A DNA stretch of 64,000 nt from contig CAJUOO010000003.1 of NCBI GenBank assembly GCA_910588535.1, positions 71,194-135,193 on the forward strand, read 5' to 3'. The notes beneath the pieces are model-generated. The model made no database searches. It was not told the DNA's origin and saw only the letters and a list, made by a program, of their open reading frames with translations. The translations under genes were made by a program, and so were the position numbers. Positions 8,588 to 16,771 of this stretch are shown here, in pieces (position 1 is the first letter of the stretch; each line of letters opens with the position of its first letter). This DNA is from an uncultured Lachnospiraceae bacterium. GTDB taxonomy: Bacteria > Bacillota > Clostridia > Lachnospirales > Lachnospiraceae.

Positions 8588-9517
8588 GTGAAAAAGGAGA
8601 AGGTAGTAGTAGCTCTGGGAAGAAATGCAATCGGAAAGACACTCCCAGAGCAGAAGGCAGCCGTTGTCAATACGGCAAAATACATTGCCGATCTGGTGGA
8701 GGGGCGCTATCAGATTGTGGTGACGCACAGCAATGCCTCGCAGGTTGGCATGATACGAGCAGCAATGAGTGAATTAAGCCGATTGGAGCCAGAATACACA
8801 ACTGCGCCGCTCGCAGTCTGCGGAGCGCTGAGTCAGGGGTATATTGGATATGATTTGCAGAACCAGATCCGCACTGAGCTGCTAAACCGTGGAATTTTTA
8901 AGACGGTGGCGACTATTATCACGCAGGTCAGTGTCGATCCGTTTGATAAGGCATTTGGACAACCTTCCAAGGTGATTGGCCGCTATATGACCAAGGAGGA
9001 GGCAGAGGCGGAGGAAGCAAAAGGAAACCCGGTGATCGAGGAGGACAAAGGCTATCGAAGGATTGTGGCTTCGCCAAAGCCGGTGGATATTTTTGAGATC
9101 GATGCCATTCGCGTGCTTGCCGATTCAGGTCAGATTGTGATTGCATGCGGCGGGGGCGGTGTCCCGGTGCTTGCACAGGGAACAAGGCTTCGCGGAGCAA
9201 GTGCCATTATAGAAAAAGATATGGCTGCAGCAAAGATGGGGCATCTTCTGGATTACGATACCTTGTTAATATTGACAGAGATTGATAAAGTATATCTGAA
9301 CTTTGGAAAAGAAAATCAGACAGCTCTTGATGCTATGACAGTGAAGGAAGCAAAGCAATATATCGAGGAAGGGCATTTTGGATGTGATACTATGTTGCCA
9401 AAGATAGAGGCATCCATAGAGTTTGTATCTGCAGCGCCGGGCAGAAGAGCTGTGATAGCAGAGTTAAAGGATGCAGGGGCAGCACTTGAGGGCAAAGCAG
9501 GGACAGTGATCTATTAG
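8588..9517 (+). CDS. arcC: Carbamate kinase
   Basis: This protein reversibly converts carbamoyl phosphate plus ADP into carbamate plus ATP. Residues VVVALGRNAIGKTLPEQKAA near the N-terminus, THSNASQVG near 52, CGGGGVPV near 208 and the C-terminal GCDTMLPKIEA segment are typical of the family. The usual length of about 310 fits a GTG start at 8588, directly after AGGAGGGAGACAG. A longer upstream frame would only overlap carB. It is placed as the third gene of carAB rather than with arcA/arcB. Confidence 0.92.
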   Translation: MKKEKVVVALGRNAIGKTLPEQKAAVVNTAKYIADLVEGRYQIVVTHSNASQVGMIRAAMSELSRLEPEYTTAPLAVCGALSQGYIGYDLQNQIRTELLNRGIFKTVATIITQVSVDPFDKAFGQPSKVIGRYMTKEEAEAEEAKGNPVIEEDKGYRRIVASPKPVDIFEIDAIRVLADSGQIVIACGGGGVPVLAQGTRLRGASAIIEKDMAAAKMGHLLDYDTLLILTEIDKVYLNFGKENQTALDAMTVKEAKQYIEEGHFGCDTMLPKIEASIEFVSAAPGRRAVIAELKDAGAALEGKAGTVIY

Positions 9518-9580
9518 AAATTTTGGTTGATCGAAGGAAAAAAGAATGTGGGTTTAGTACTAGGAATCAAATTATATTTA

Positions 9581-9589
9581 TGCTATAAT
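9581..9589 (+). promoter_or_regulatory. Extended -10 promoter of the arabinan cassette
   Basis: TGCTATAAT at 9581-9589 is a perfect -10 hexamer with the TG extension. No good -35 is seen 17 bases upstream (TAGGAA), consistent with an extended -10 or activator-assisted promoter. It is 30 bases before the GH51 start. Confidence 0.55.
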
Positions 9590-9618
9590 CTGTGTAACAA
9601 AAAGGATGGAGGTGTATT

Positions 9619-11103
9619 ATGACAAAGCTATATGTGAATCCTAATATAAAAAAAGGGAAAATAAACAAAGAGATTTATGGACATTTTTCAGAGCATCTGG
9701 GAAGATGCATTTATGAAGGAATTTACGTGGGAGAGGATTCTGCAATTCCTAATAAGAATGGCATGAGGACGGATGTGGTGGAGGCATTGAAGAAGATGAA
9801 GATTCCGGTGCTTCGCTGGCCGGGAGGATGCTTCGCGGATGAATATCACTGGAAGGATGGAATTGGACCAAAGGAGAATAGAAAGAAGATGATCAACACA
9901 CACTGGGGAGGTGTGGTGGAGGATAATAGCTTTGGCACGCATGAGTTTATGGAGCTTTGCAGCCAGCTTGGCTGTGAGCCATATATCAATGCAAATCTGG
10001 GCAGCGGCACGGTGCAGGAGATGTCTGAGTGGGTGGAATATATGACCTTTGACGGCTTGTCACCGATGGCAGCACTTCGCGAGAAAAATGGGAGGAAGGA
10101 ACCTTGGAAGGTAAAATTCCTTGGTGTTGGCAATGAAAACTGGGGCTGCGGGGGAAATATGCGCCCAGAATATTATGCCGATGAATATCGAAGATACAGT
10201 ACATATTGCAGAAATTATGGAAAGAATCGTCTTTATAAAATTGCCTGTGGCGCCAATGCGGCTGATTATCATTGGACCGAGCAGGTGATGAAGATCGCAC
10301 ATCCTTTTATGGATGGTTTGTCTTTGCACTATTATACTGTTCCTACTGGAAATTGGTCAGATAAGGGCAATGCCACTGGCTTTAATGAGAAGGATTGGTA
10401 TCAGACCCTGAGCAAGACTTTGTTTATGGATGAGCTTGTGACGAAAAATGATCACATTATGAGCAAGTATGACCCAGAGAAGAGAATCGGTCTTTTGGTG
10501 GATGAGTGGGGGACTTGGTATAATGTGGAGGAGGGAACGAATCCGGGATTTTTATATCAGCAAAATACGATGCGCGATGCACTGGTGGCAGGTATTAATT
10601 TGAATATTTTCAATAAACATTGTGACAGAGTGCACATGGCAAATATTGCGCAGCTTGTAAATGTGCTTCAGTCAGTGATTTTGACAGAGGGCGAGAAGAT
10701 GTTGTTGACGCCGACTTACTATGTATTCTGTATGTACAAGGAGCATCAAGGTGCTGAGCTTGTGGAGAGCACCATCACCACAGAACAGATTGGACTTGAG
10801 AAGGAGTATATGGTGCCGAATTTGAATGAGTCGGTTTCTGTCGATGCAGATGGCAAGGTACATATTACGATAACAAATCTGTCTTTGACAGACAGCTATG
10901 AAGTGGATACTGTGCTGACAGAAGCAAAGGCAAAGAGTGTGACGGGCACGATATTGACGGATGAGATGGGAGCTTATAATACATTTGAGAATCCTGAGCG
11001 CGTGCAAAGCAAAGGGTTCCATGATGCGAGAGTGACAGAGAGCGGGATTTTCTTTACAATACCAGCATGTTCAGTGGTATCTTTGGAGGTTGAGTTGGCA
11101 TAA
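9619..11103 (+). CDS. abfA: Alpha-L-arabinofuranosidase, GH51
   Basis: This 494-residue cytoplasmic enzyme (no signal peptide) releases arabinose from arabinan or arabinoxylan oligosaccharides. The N-terminus (IYGHFSEHLGRCIYEGIYVG) and VLRWPGGCFADEYHW are GH51 signatures. The acid/base is Glu173 in GVGNENWGCGG and the nucleophile Glu296 in LLVDEWGTWY. Length and the C-terminal beta domain are normal. ATG follows GGAGG. Its stop is immediately followed by the GH43 start, so the two are co-translated. The set acts on imported oligosaccharides. Confidence 0.95.
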   Translation: MTKLYVNPNIKKGKINKEIYGHFSEHLGRCIYEGIYVGEDSAIPNKNGMRTDVVEALKKMKIPVLRWPGGCFADEYHWKDGIGPKENRKKMINTHWGGVVEDNSFGTHEFMELCSQLGCEPYINANLGSGTVQEMSEWVEYMTFDGLSPMAALREKNGRKEPWKVKFLGVGNENWGCGGNMRPEYYADEYRRYSTYCRNYGKNRLYKIACGANAADYHWTEQVMKIAHPFMDGLSLHYYTVPTGNWSDKGNATGFNEKDWYQTLSKTLFMDELVTKNDHIMSKYDPEKRIGLLVDEWGTWYNVEEGTNPGFLYQQNTMRDALVAGINLNIFNKHCDRVHMANIAQLVNVLQSVILTEGEKMLLTPTYYVFCMYKEHQGAELVESTITTEQIGLEKEYMVPNLNESVSVDADGKVHITITNLSLTDSYEVDTVLTEAKAKSVTGTILTDEMGAYNTFENPERVQSKGFHDARVTESGIFFTIPACSVVSLEVELA

Positions 11104-12078
11104 ATGAAGGATGGAATAAATGGCAAGCTGAATGAGTATAATAATCCTTGGATTGTGCAGAGGGCGGACCCTTATGTGTACCGTCATACAGATGGAAGTT
11201 ATTATTTTACAGCTACGGTGCCAGAATATGACAGAATTATCCTTAGACATGCAAATTCTCTTGCAGGCTTGGCTTTGGCGGAGGAAAAAGTTATCTGGAA
11301 TAAACATACATCTGGTGTAATGGGAGCACATATCTGGGCGCCGGAGCTTCATTATTATGATGGAGAATGGTATATATATTTTGCAGCCGGAGATGCCGAG
11401 AATGTATGGGAGATACGCCCCTATGTTCTTAAATGTGAGGGGCAGAATCCGATGACAGATCACTATGTCGAGCTGGGACCTTTGCAAAGTGCAGATGAGG
11501 ATGAATTTTCCTTTCAAAGCTTTTCATTGGATGCGACTATTTTTGCGTCCATGGGGAGATACTATTTTGTATGGGCAGAGAAGGCAGGAGTGGGAAGAGG
11601 GATCTCTAATCTCTATATTGCACAGATGGAAAGTCCGATAAAGCTAAAGACCGTACAGGTGCTTCTGACTACGCCAGATTATGATTGGGAGAGGGTTGGT
11701 TTTTGGGTAAATGAAGGTCCTGCGGTATTAAAGCATGATGGAAAGATATTTCTCACCTATTCTGCCAGCGCCACAGGGGCATGTTATGCCATGGGAATGT
11801 TGAGTGCGGACGAGGGAGCGGATCTGCTTGATCCGGCATCTTGGAGAAAGGAACGTTTTCCTGTGCTTGCCACAGATGCCTGCAAGGGAATCTATGGACC
11901 GGGTCATAATTCATTTACAAAGTCTGAGGATGGGGAGGATATATGTATCTACCATGCCAGAACCTATGAGGAGATTGAAGGAGATCCATTGTGCGATCCA
12001 AACCGCCATGTTATGCGGATGAAACTAGAGTGGAAGGATGGAAAGCCGATATTTCATTTTGGTAATAACATACAGTAA
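11104..12078 (+). CDS. Glycoside hydrolase family 43, probable exo-arabinofuranosidase
   Basis: This 324-residue five-bladed beta-propeller enzyme has the GH43 catalytic triad visible as Asp22 (QRADPYVY), Asp143 (FSLDATIF) and Glu204 (VNEGPAVL). MGAHIWAPELHYYDGEWYIY is typical of arabinan-active subfamilies such as GH43_26, but the subfamily is inferred. There is no secretion signal. ATG abuts the GH51 stop (TAAATG), which implies coupled translation. Together the pair would trim arabino-oligosaccharides inside the cell. No importer for them is present nearby. Confidence 0.9.
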   Translation: MKDGINGKLNEYNNPWIVQRADPYVYRHTDGSYYFTATVPEYDRIILRHANSLAGLALAEEKVIWNKHTSGVMGAHIWAPELHYYDGEWYIYFAAGDAENVWEIRPYVLKCEGQNPMTDHYVELGPLQSADEDEFSFQSFSLDATIFASMGRYYFVWAEKAGVGRGISNLYIAQMESPIKLKTVQVLLTTPDYDWERVGFWVNEGPAVLKHDGKIFLTYSASATGACYAMGMLSADEGADLLDPASWRKERFPVLATDACKGIYGPGHNSFTKSEDGEDICIYHARTYEEIEGDPLCDPNRHVMRMKLEWKDGKPIFHFGNNIQ

Positions 12079-12111
12079 CAAAACAAGGAAAAATGCATAT
12101 ATTGTATAACA

Positions 12112-12198
12112 GGAAACGGGGAAAAGATTACATATGAAAAATATGCAATCAGACTTTCTTTTACAAAGAAGTATCAAGAGCGAAGGCTCTCCGTTTCC
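12112..12198 (+). other. Structured 3' region of the arabinan operon
   Basis: GGAAACGG (12112-12119) pairs with CCGTTTCC (12191-12198). Inside lies a small hairpin AGAGC-gaag-GCTCT (12177-12190). No reading frame or known RNA family is apparent. It may be a 3'UTR structure or a small RNA ending at the following terminator. The rest of 12079-12471 shows no gene. Confidence 0.35.
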
Positions 12199-12239
12199 CG
12201 ATGTTTAGTCGATTGCTTCATATAAAAGCTTTGGAAAGA

Positions 12240-12271
12240 AGGGTATTCTCTTTAGGGGAATATCCTTTTTT
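12240..12271 (+). terminator. Intrinsic terminator of the GH51-GH43 operon
   Basis: AGGGTATTC (12240-12248) pairs with GAATATCCT (12258-12266) with one G-U pair, followed by T6. It is 160 bases after the GH43 stop. Confidence 0.75.
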
Positions 12272-12471
12272 CTGTGCACAGAGGTGTATAGGGAGATGAG
12301 CAGGGGAGAACGTTATTCTCTTACGTGATGTTGGGACAGATAATGTATGACCGAGAGATTTTGTTGGATAATATCGGGCAAAAGATATCGTTTATAAAAT
12401 ATAATTGTCTTTCAAGGGGAAAACTGGTATAGTTATAGGTAGCTTGTTGTTAATTAAAGGAGAGAAATAGC

Positions 12472-13173
12472 ATGATTTATCATATAGCTGTTTGTGATGA
12501 TAGTGAGGCGGATACTATTTGTATTTCAACATTAGTTAAGAAATGGGCAGATGAGAATCATGTGGCCGTGAAGGTAGAAAGGTTTTTTAGTGCAGAAGCT
12601 TTTTTATTTCAATATGTAGAGGACAAAACTTTTGATATTCTTCTTTTGGACGTGGAGATGGGACAGATGAATGGCGTGGAGCTTGCCAAGAAAATACGTG
12701 CAAAAAACAGTACCGTGCAGATTATATTTGTCACGGGATATAATGATTATATTGCGGATGGATATGATGTTTCTGCTCTGCATTATCTGGTAAAGCCGGT
12801 GAAAGAGGAAAAGCTGTTTTCTGTGCTCTGTCGCGCGAAGGATAAGTTGATATGGCAGGAGAGAAAGCTTCTCCTTTCTGTGGCAGGGGAGATTGTGAGG
12901 ATTCCACTTTATGAGATTCGGTATATCAAAGTGAGTGGAAATTATGTAACTATCTATGCCAAGGAGGAATATACATTAAAATCTACTCTTGCTGCGATAG
13001 AAAAGCAGCTTGATAATTCTTTTTTTCATGCTGGACGATCATACAGTGTCAATCTCGGATATATTCGAAAGGTCTGCAGGACACAGGTGGAACTTTCAGG
13101 GGGAGAGATGATTCCGCTGTCGCGGGGCATGTATGAATCGTTAAATCGGGCAATTATTAATTATGAGAAATGA
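12472..13173 (+). CDS. LytTR-type response regulator
   Basis: This 233-residue protein has a receiver domain (acidic Asp9/Asp10, phosphoacceptor Asp60 in ILLLDVEMG, Lys in HYLVKPVK). A LytTR DNA-binding domain follows (about 130-230; IPLYEIRYIKVSGNYVTIYA, then FFHAGRSYSVNLGYIRKVCR). This is the AgrA/VirR architecture. ATG follows AAAGGAGAG. Its TGA overlaps the kinase ATG by four bases (ATGA), so the pair is translationally coupled. Targets cannot be named. The ABC exporters downstream are plausible but are separated by a kilobase of repeat and pseudogene. Confidence 0.92.
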   Translation: MIYHIAVCDDSEADTICISTLVKKWADENHVAVKVERFFSAEAFLFQYVEDKTFDILLLDVEMGQMNGVELAKKIRAKNSTVQIIFVTGYNDYIADGYDVSALHYLVKPVKEEKLFSVLCRAKDKLIWQERKLLLSVAGEIVRIPLYEIRYIKVSGNYVTIYAKEEYTLKSTLAAIEKQLDNSFFHAGRSYSVNLGYIRKVCRTQVELSGGEMIPLSRGMYESLNRAIINYEK

Positions 13174-13850
13174 GGATAGGTATGTCTATTTTGTCAGTGT
13201 TGCTGGATAAACGGATCGCAGATTACCAAAGAGATCTGCTTGAGACACATTATGCTGAGGTGGAAAATATGTATCGGCAGATGCGCGGATGGCGCCATGA
13301 TTATAGAAATCATATTCAGACGATGAAAAGTTATGCTTCCATGGAGGATCTGGATTCTATTAAGCGATATTTGGATGAGCTGGATACCGATCTCTCATCG
13401 GTGGATACCGTGATCAAGACAGGAAATCGCATGACAGATGCTATTTTAAATAGTAAGATTTCACTTGCTAGATCGAAGGAGATATTTGTGACAGTCGATG
13501 CCAATATCCCGGTGGAGCTTTGTATTTCGGAGATTGATCTGTGTGTAATAATAGGGAATTTATTTGATAATGCCATAGAAGCCAGCATGAAGCTTCCAAA
13601 GAAAGAGCGCATGATCAGGGTTTATATGGATATGAAAGGAACACAGCTTTATATCTCTTTTACAAATCTGACAGCCATGCCAAAACAGAAAAAGATTGGG
13701 GGCGTCTATCTCTCCTCAAAGGGAGAAGGGCACGGCTTTGGGCTTGCGCGCATGGATAATGTTGTTAAGAAGCTGGGAGGATATTTAAACCGCAACAGCG
13801 AGGATGGGGCGTATACCACAGAGATATTATTGCCACAAAATGATATGTAA
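13170..13850 (+). CDS. GHKL sensor histidine kinase lacking a membrane sensor domain
   Basis: This 226-residue kinase has MRGWRHDYRNHIQTM near residues 37-51, the phosphoacceptor motif of the AgrC/CitA-like GHKL class, and a HATPase domain from about 110 (NLFDNAIEAS, then GHGFGLARMDNVV). AgrC-type kinases normally have about 200 residues of membrane helices first; here only about 30 soluble residues precede the dimerisation helix. No upstream frame supplies them. It may be a cytosolic sensor or a natural truncation. ATG overlaps the regulator stop. Confidence 0.85.
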   Translation: MRIGMSILSVLLDKRIADYQRDLLETHYAEVENMYRQMRGWRHDYRNHIQTMKSYASMEDLDSIKRYLDELDTDLSSVDTVIKTGNRMTDAILNSKISLARSKEIFVTVDANIPVELCISEIDLCVIIGNLFDNAIEASMKLPKKERMIRVYMDMKGTQLYISFTNLTAMPKQKKIGGVYLSSKGEGHGFGLARMDNVVKKLGGYLNRNSEDGAYTTEILLPQNDM

Positions 13851-13880
13851 GAATCAGCAATGAAGAAAAGGAGCTGTTGC

Positions 13881-13919
13881 ATGAAGAAAATACATACAGG
13901 ATATTATACCTTCTTGTAA
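13881..13919 (+). pseudogene. Start of a third gene of the two-component operon, apparently cut off by the repeat
   Basis: AAGGAG followed 7 bases later by ATG (13881) is a very good translation start. Only MKKIHTGYYTFL is encoded before TAA. From about 13885 the DNA matches the left flank of the structured repeat copy near 63565 (CATACAGGATATT motif). The simplest reading is that a small downstream gene lost everything after its start codon when the repeat arrived. What it encoded is unknown. Confidence 0.35.
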
Positions 13920-13973
13920 AAGATATACTTTATTTGTGGCAAAAATTTGTTGTATCATTTTCAGTAATGATAC

Positions 13974-14113
13974 GCCCGGCGAACTGCCTGTGGTCCTCCG
14001 TCACCCCGCTCCCGCTTAGTGAAAAACGCAGCGGACGCTAAGCTCGAAACTACCTCGCTAAGCGCCGACGTTTTTCAATAGGTTCCTTGAGAACCACAGG
14101 CAGTTCACCGGGC
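13974..14113 (-). repeat. Structured dispersed repeat, copy 1 (nested hairpin)
   Basis: The outer arms 13974-13998 and 14089-14113 pair over 23 of 25 positions. Inside, TGAAAAACG (14020-14028) pairs with CGTTTTTCA (14069-14077), and CGGACGCTAAG (14032-14042) pairs with CTAAGCGCCG (14058-14067) with one bulge and one mismatch. A T5 run follows on the plus strand, so it may also terminate the two-component operon. On the minus strand the two outer mismatches become G-U pairs. The 3' end of the Rpn-type pseudogene runs into the right arm. Related copies are near 45810, 52633, 63632 and 63934. Confidence 0.75.
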
Positions 14114-14650
14114 TGTTTTTATCAGTTGGGCAAAACACGCAGTGTCTTTATTTGTACAGGATAGATAGCTTTTGTTGCCTTCTTTAAGAGACTTTAATAC
14201 TCTATGAATACAAACAATATTATAGAAATATAGATCTGCAAGCATACGAAGAGTAACTTCTTTTAAAGATTCACTTCTCATATCTTCCATAATTTTACAC
14301 ATCTCATTCATTCCTTTCGGGTTCTCTTTTAGATATCGTGTTCGGTTTGCCATCAATTCAAAATTCATATCATCTGCTTTGATGCAATTAAAATCATGCA
14401 TGAGTTTTCCTATGGTAGAATCACCACGATATTCACTATTCACATAAAGGATATGCTCCCCATCTTCAAAAGACTTACCCGTTGCAAGGTTGATTCTTTC
14501 AATCGGGTGAACAGCTTCACCCTGACCATAAAAATCTTTTTCAATGATAAAGATTGTATATGTGTCTGGAAATTCTTTAAATTCCTGACCAGAATGGGGA
14601 TTTTCTATATCCATTACGCTTGAATGATACCTTGCCCTGTGTGGGTCTGC
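14105..14650 (-). pseudogene. Rpn-type PD-(D/E)XK nuclease/transposase-like gene, N-terminally truncated
   Basis: The readable frame begins just after an in-frame TAG with ADPHRARYHSSVMDIENPHS. It continues through TYTIFIIEKDFYGQG, PIERINLATGKSFEDGEHIL and GDSTIGKLMHDFNCIKADDM. This is the middle to C-terminal part of the large Lachnospiraceae family annotated as Rpn or PD-(D/E)XK nuclease family transposase. The N-terminal nuclease core is missing, so it is presumed inactive. The last residues (DTACFAQLIKTAR) are encoded by DNA shared with the repeat near 63900. Confidence 0.75.
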
Positions 14651-14663
14651 CTACTTACATGAA

Positions 14664-14732
14664 ATATGCTCTAAATGTGTTTTTCACTAACCATGAGAAA
14701 ATCTTGTGATTAAGACGTCATTTAGAGCATAT
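14664..14732. repeat. 14-bp inverted repeat upstream of the ABC exporters
   Basis: ATATGCTCTAAATG (14664-14677) and CATTTAGAGCATAT (14719-14732) are perfect inverted copies 41 bases apart. There is no T run. It could be a protein-binding palindrome, a leader structure or ends of a small decayed element. The remainder of 14733-14914 has no gene; an AT-rich promoter for the ABC genes probably lies near 14860 but I cannot fix it. Confidence 0.5.
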
Positions 14733-14914
14733 ATCACCTAAAACTAGCTTGCGCTTTTATAAATACTGTTCGACATCTTGAAAGATGGTTGGATGTATTC
14801 ATCATCTTCATATTACAATTCGTCACCAGATTGTGTTGTTTTTTTGCTTTTGTGATATGATATTAATGCTAAAATTCTATTGCAAAGACTACATAAAAGG
14901 AGGTATGAACAGAA

Positions 14915-16771
14915 GTGCGGCGAAAGATAGAGAAGTCAAAATATAATATCTGGCAAAATGTGCGGTATATGCTTCGCATGGCATGCAGAAGCAGAAAGTC
15001 AGGAGTGATTGTATTATGTGTGCTTACTAGTATTCTGCAAGTTTTTTCTAGTCTTACTGGGATGCTGGTGACGCCGGTGATTCTGCGCTGTGTGGAGGAG
15101 AGGGCATTATTTTCTGAGCTGATGTGGACAATTGCGGCATTTGCTGTGGTAATGATGGCGTTAAGTGGAGTGATTACTTATGTTGATAAGAATAGCCAGT
15201 TAGACAAAGTTACGGTGCGCCGAGATATTCTTTTGGATTTAATAAAAAAAGATTGTACTACTTCTTACCCGAACTTAGAATCTCAGGCTGTTGGGAAGAT
15301 GCGAAGGCGAGCTTACAACTCTGTGTCAGGGAATAGTGGCGCGACGGAAGCCGTCTGGATCACACTTTCTGACATTATAAAAAGTGCAGGAGGATTTATT
15401 CTCTATCTTCTTATGCTGACAGCAGTTGATCCAGTCATTATTATTGTCACGGCATCGACGGCGGCAGCGGGGTATGGTCTGAATTGTTACACAAAAAACT
15501 GGAAATATCGCCATAAGGAGGAGGTTTCCAGCTATGGGAATAAGAGGTGGCATATTACCAGAAGAGCAAAAGATATTAGGCTTGCAAAGGATCTGCGTAT
15601 TTTCGGCATGGAAAGCTGGCTTTATGATATGTATGAGAGCGTGATGACGCTGTACCGGGGGCATCTGCGAAAAAGAGAAAGAGTGTGTCTGGCGGTAGAT
15701 GTTTTAAATGCGCTGCTTGTTTTTTGTAGAAATGGAATTGCCTATTTTTATTTGATTTCCATGACACTTAGGCAAGGCTTGCCCGTGTCAGAATTTCTTT
15801 TGTATTTTGCTGCGGTGGGAGGCTTTACCACATGGATTGGCGGAATTTTGGACGGGTTTGGAAAATTGTATGAACATAGTCTTGATTTATCTATGCTGAG
15901 GGAATATCTGGAGCTTCCTGAGATGTTTTTATTTGATGAGGGAGAGAGCATTGATGAGTTTATGGCAAATTGTTCTAAGGAAGGAGGCGGGGCAGAGGGC
16001 TGTCTGGAACTTAAAAATGTATCTTTCCGATACCCGGGGGCGAAGGAGGATGTGCTGCATCATATTAATCTGGTGATTAAGCCGGGAGAGAAACTTGCTA
16101 TTGTGGGATTGAACGGTGCGGGAAAGACCACATTAGTAAAGCTGTTGTGCGGCTTTTATGATCCGACGGAGGGAGAAGTACTATTTTGCGGAAAGAATGT
16201 GAGAAGCCTGAATAGAAAAGAGTATTATTCTTTATTTTCTGCCGTATTTCAGAATTTTTCTGTTTTGGAGGTGACATTGGCAGAAAATGTGGCGCAGACC
16301 GATGTGGATATTGAAATGGAGCGCGTGAGAGAGTGCATTGAGAAGGCTGGACTTACAGAGCGGATTGAGAGATTGCCGGCGGGATATGAGACGCATATTG
16401 GCAGAAAGGTGTATGAAGATGGCATAGAATTGTCTGGCGGCGAGATGCAGAGGCTGATGTTGGCACGCGCTCTCTATAAAGATGCACCCATTATTGTGTT
16501 AGATGAGCCGACGGCCGCTCTCGATCCACTTGCAGAACATGATATCTATCAGAAATATAGTGATATGACAGGAAAACGCACCAGCATCTATATCAGTCAC
16601 CGACTTGCATCCACCCGCTTCTGTGACAGAATTATTTATCTTAAGAAGGGTCAAATAGCAGAATCTGGCACACATGAGGAGTTATTGAGGGCAAATGGGG
16701 AATATGCTTGTCTTTTTGAGGTACAGAGCAAATATTATGGGGAGGAAAAATGGGAGAGAAAATATTCTTAA
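14915..16771 (+). CDS. ABC exporter half-molecule (permease-ATPase), pair 1 subunit A
   Basis: This 618-residue protein has an N-terminal exporter-type membrane domain of six expected helices (about 20-330) and an ATPase domain (about 365-600). Walker A is GLNGAGKTT, the signature LSGGEMQRL, Walker B IIVLDEPTAALD and the H-loop SHRLAS. GTG start follows AGGAGG. It overlaps the next gene by 22 bases, so the two probably form a heterodimer. Substrate unknown: no bacteriocin precursor, maturase or leader peptidase domain is visible nearby. It is closely similar to the product of 18674-20512. Confidence 0.9.
   Translation: MRRKIEKSKYNIWQNVRYMLRMACRSRKSGVIVLCVLTSILQVFSSLTGMLVTPVILRCVEERALFSELMWTIAAFAVVMMALSGVITYVDKNSQLDKVTVRRDILLDLIKKDCTTSYPNLESQAVGKMRRRAYNSVSGNSGATEAVWITLSDIIKSAGGFILYLLMLTAVDPVIIIVTASTAAAGYGLNCYTKNWKYRHKEEVSSYGNKRWHITRRAKDIRLAKDLRIFGMESWLYDMYESVMTLYRGHLRKRERVCLAVDVLNALLVFCRNGIAYFYLISMTLRQGLPVSEFLLYFAAVGGFTTWIGGILDGFGKLYEHSLDLSMLREYLELPEMFLFDEGESIDEFMANCSKEGGGAEGCLELKNVSFRYPGAKEDVLHHINLVIKPGEKLAIVGLNGAGKTTLVKLLCGFYDPTEGEVLFCGKNVRSLNRKEYYSLFSAVFQNFSVLEVTLAENVAQTDVDIEMERVRECIEKAGLTERIERLPAGYETHIGRKVYEDGIELSGGEMQRLMLARALYKDAPIIVLDEPTAALDPLAEHDIYQKYSDMTGKRTSIYISHRLASTRFCDRIIYLKKGQIAESGTHEELLRANGEYACLFEVQSKYYGEEKWERKYS

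Noticed and set aside
13974..14113. Firm assignment of the functional strand of the repeat from G-U pairs
   Set aside because: Copy 1 favours the minus strand (two mismatches become G-U), but the diverged copy 5 has a G-U on the plus strand, so the evidence conflicts.
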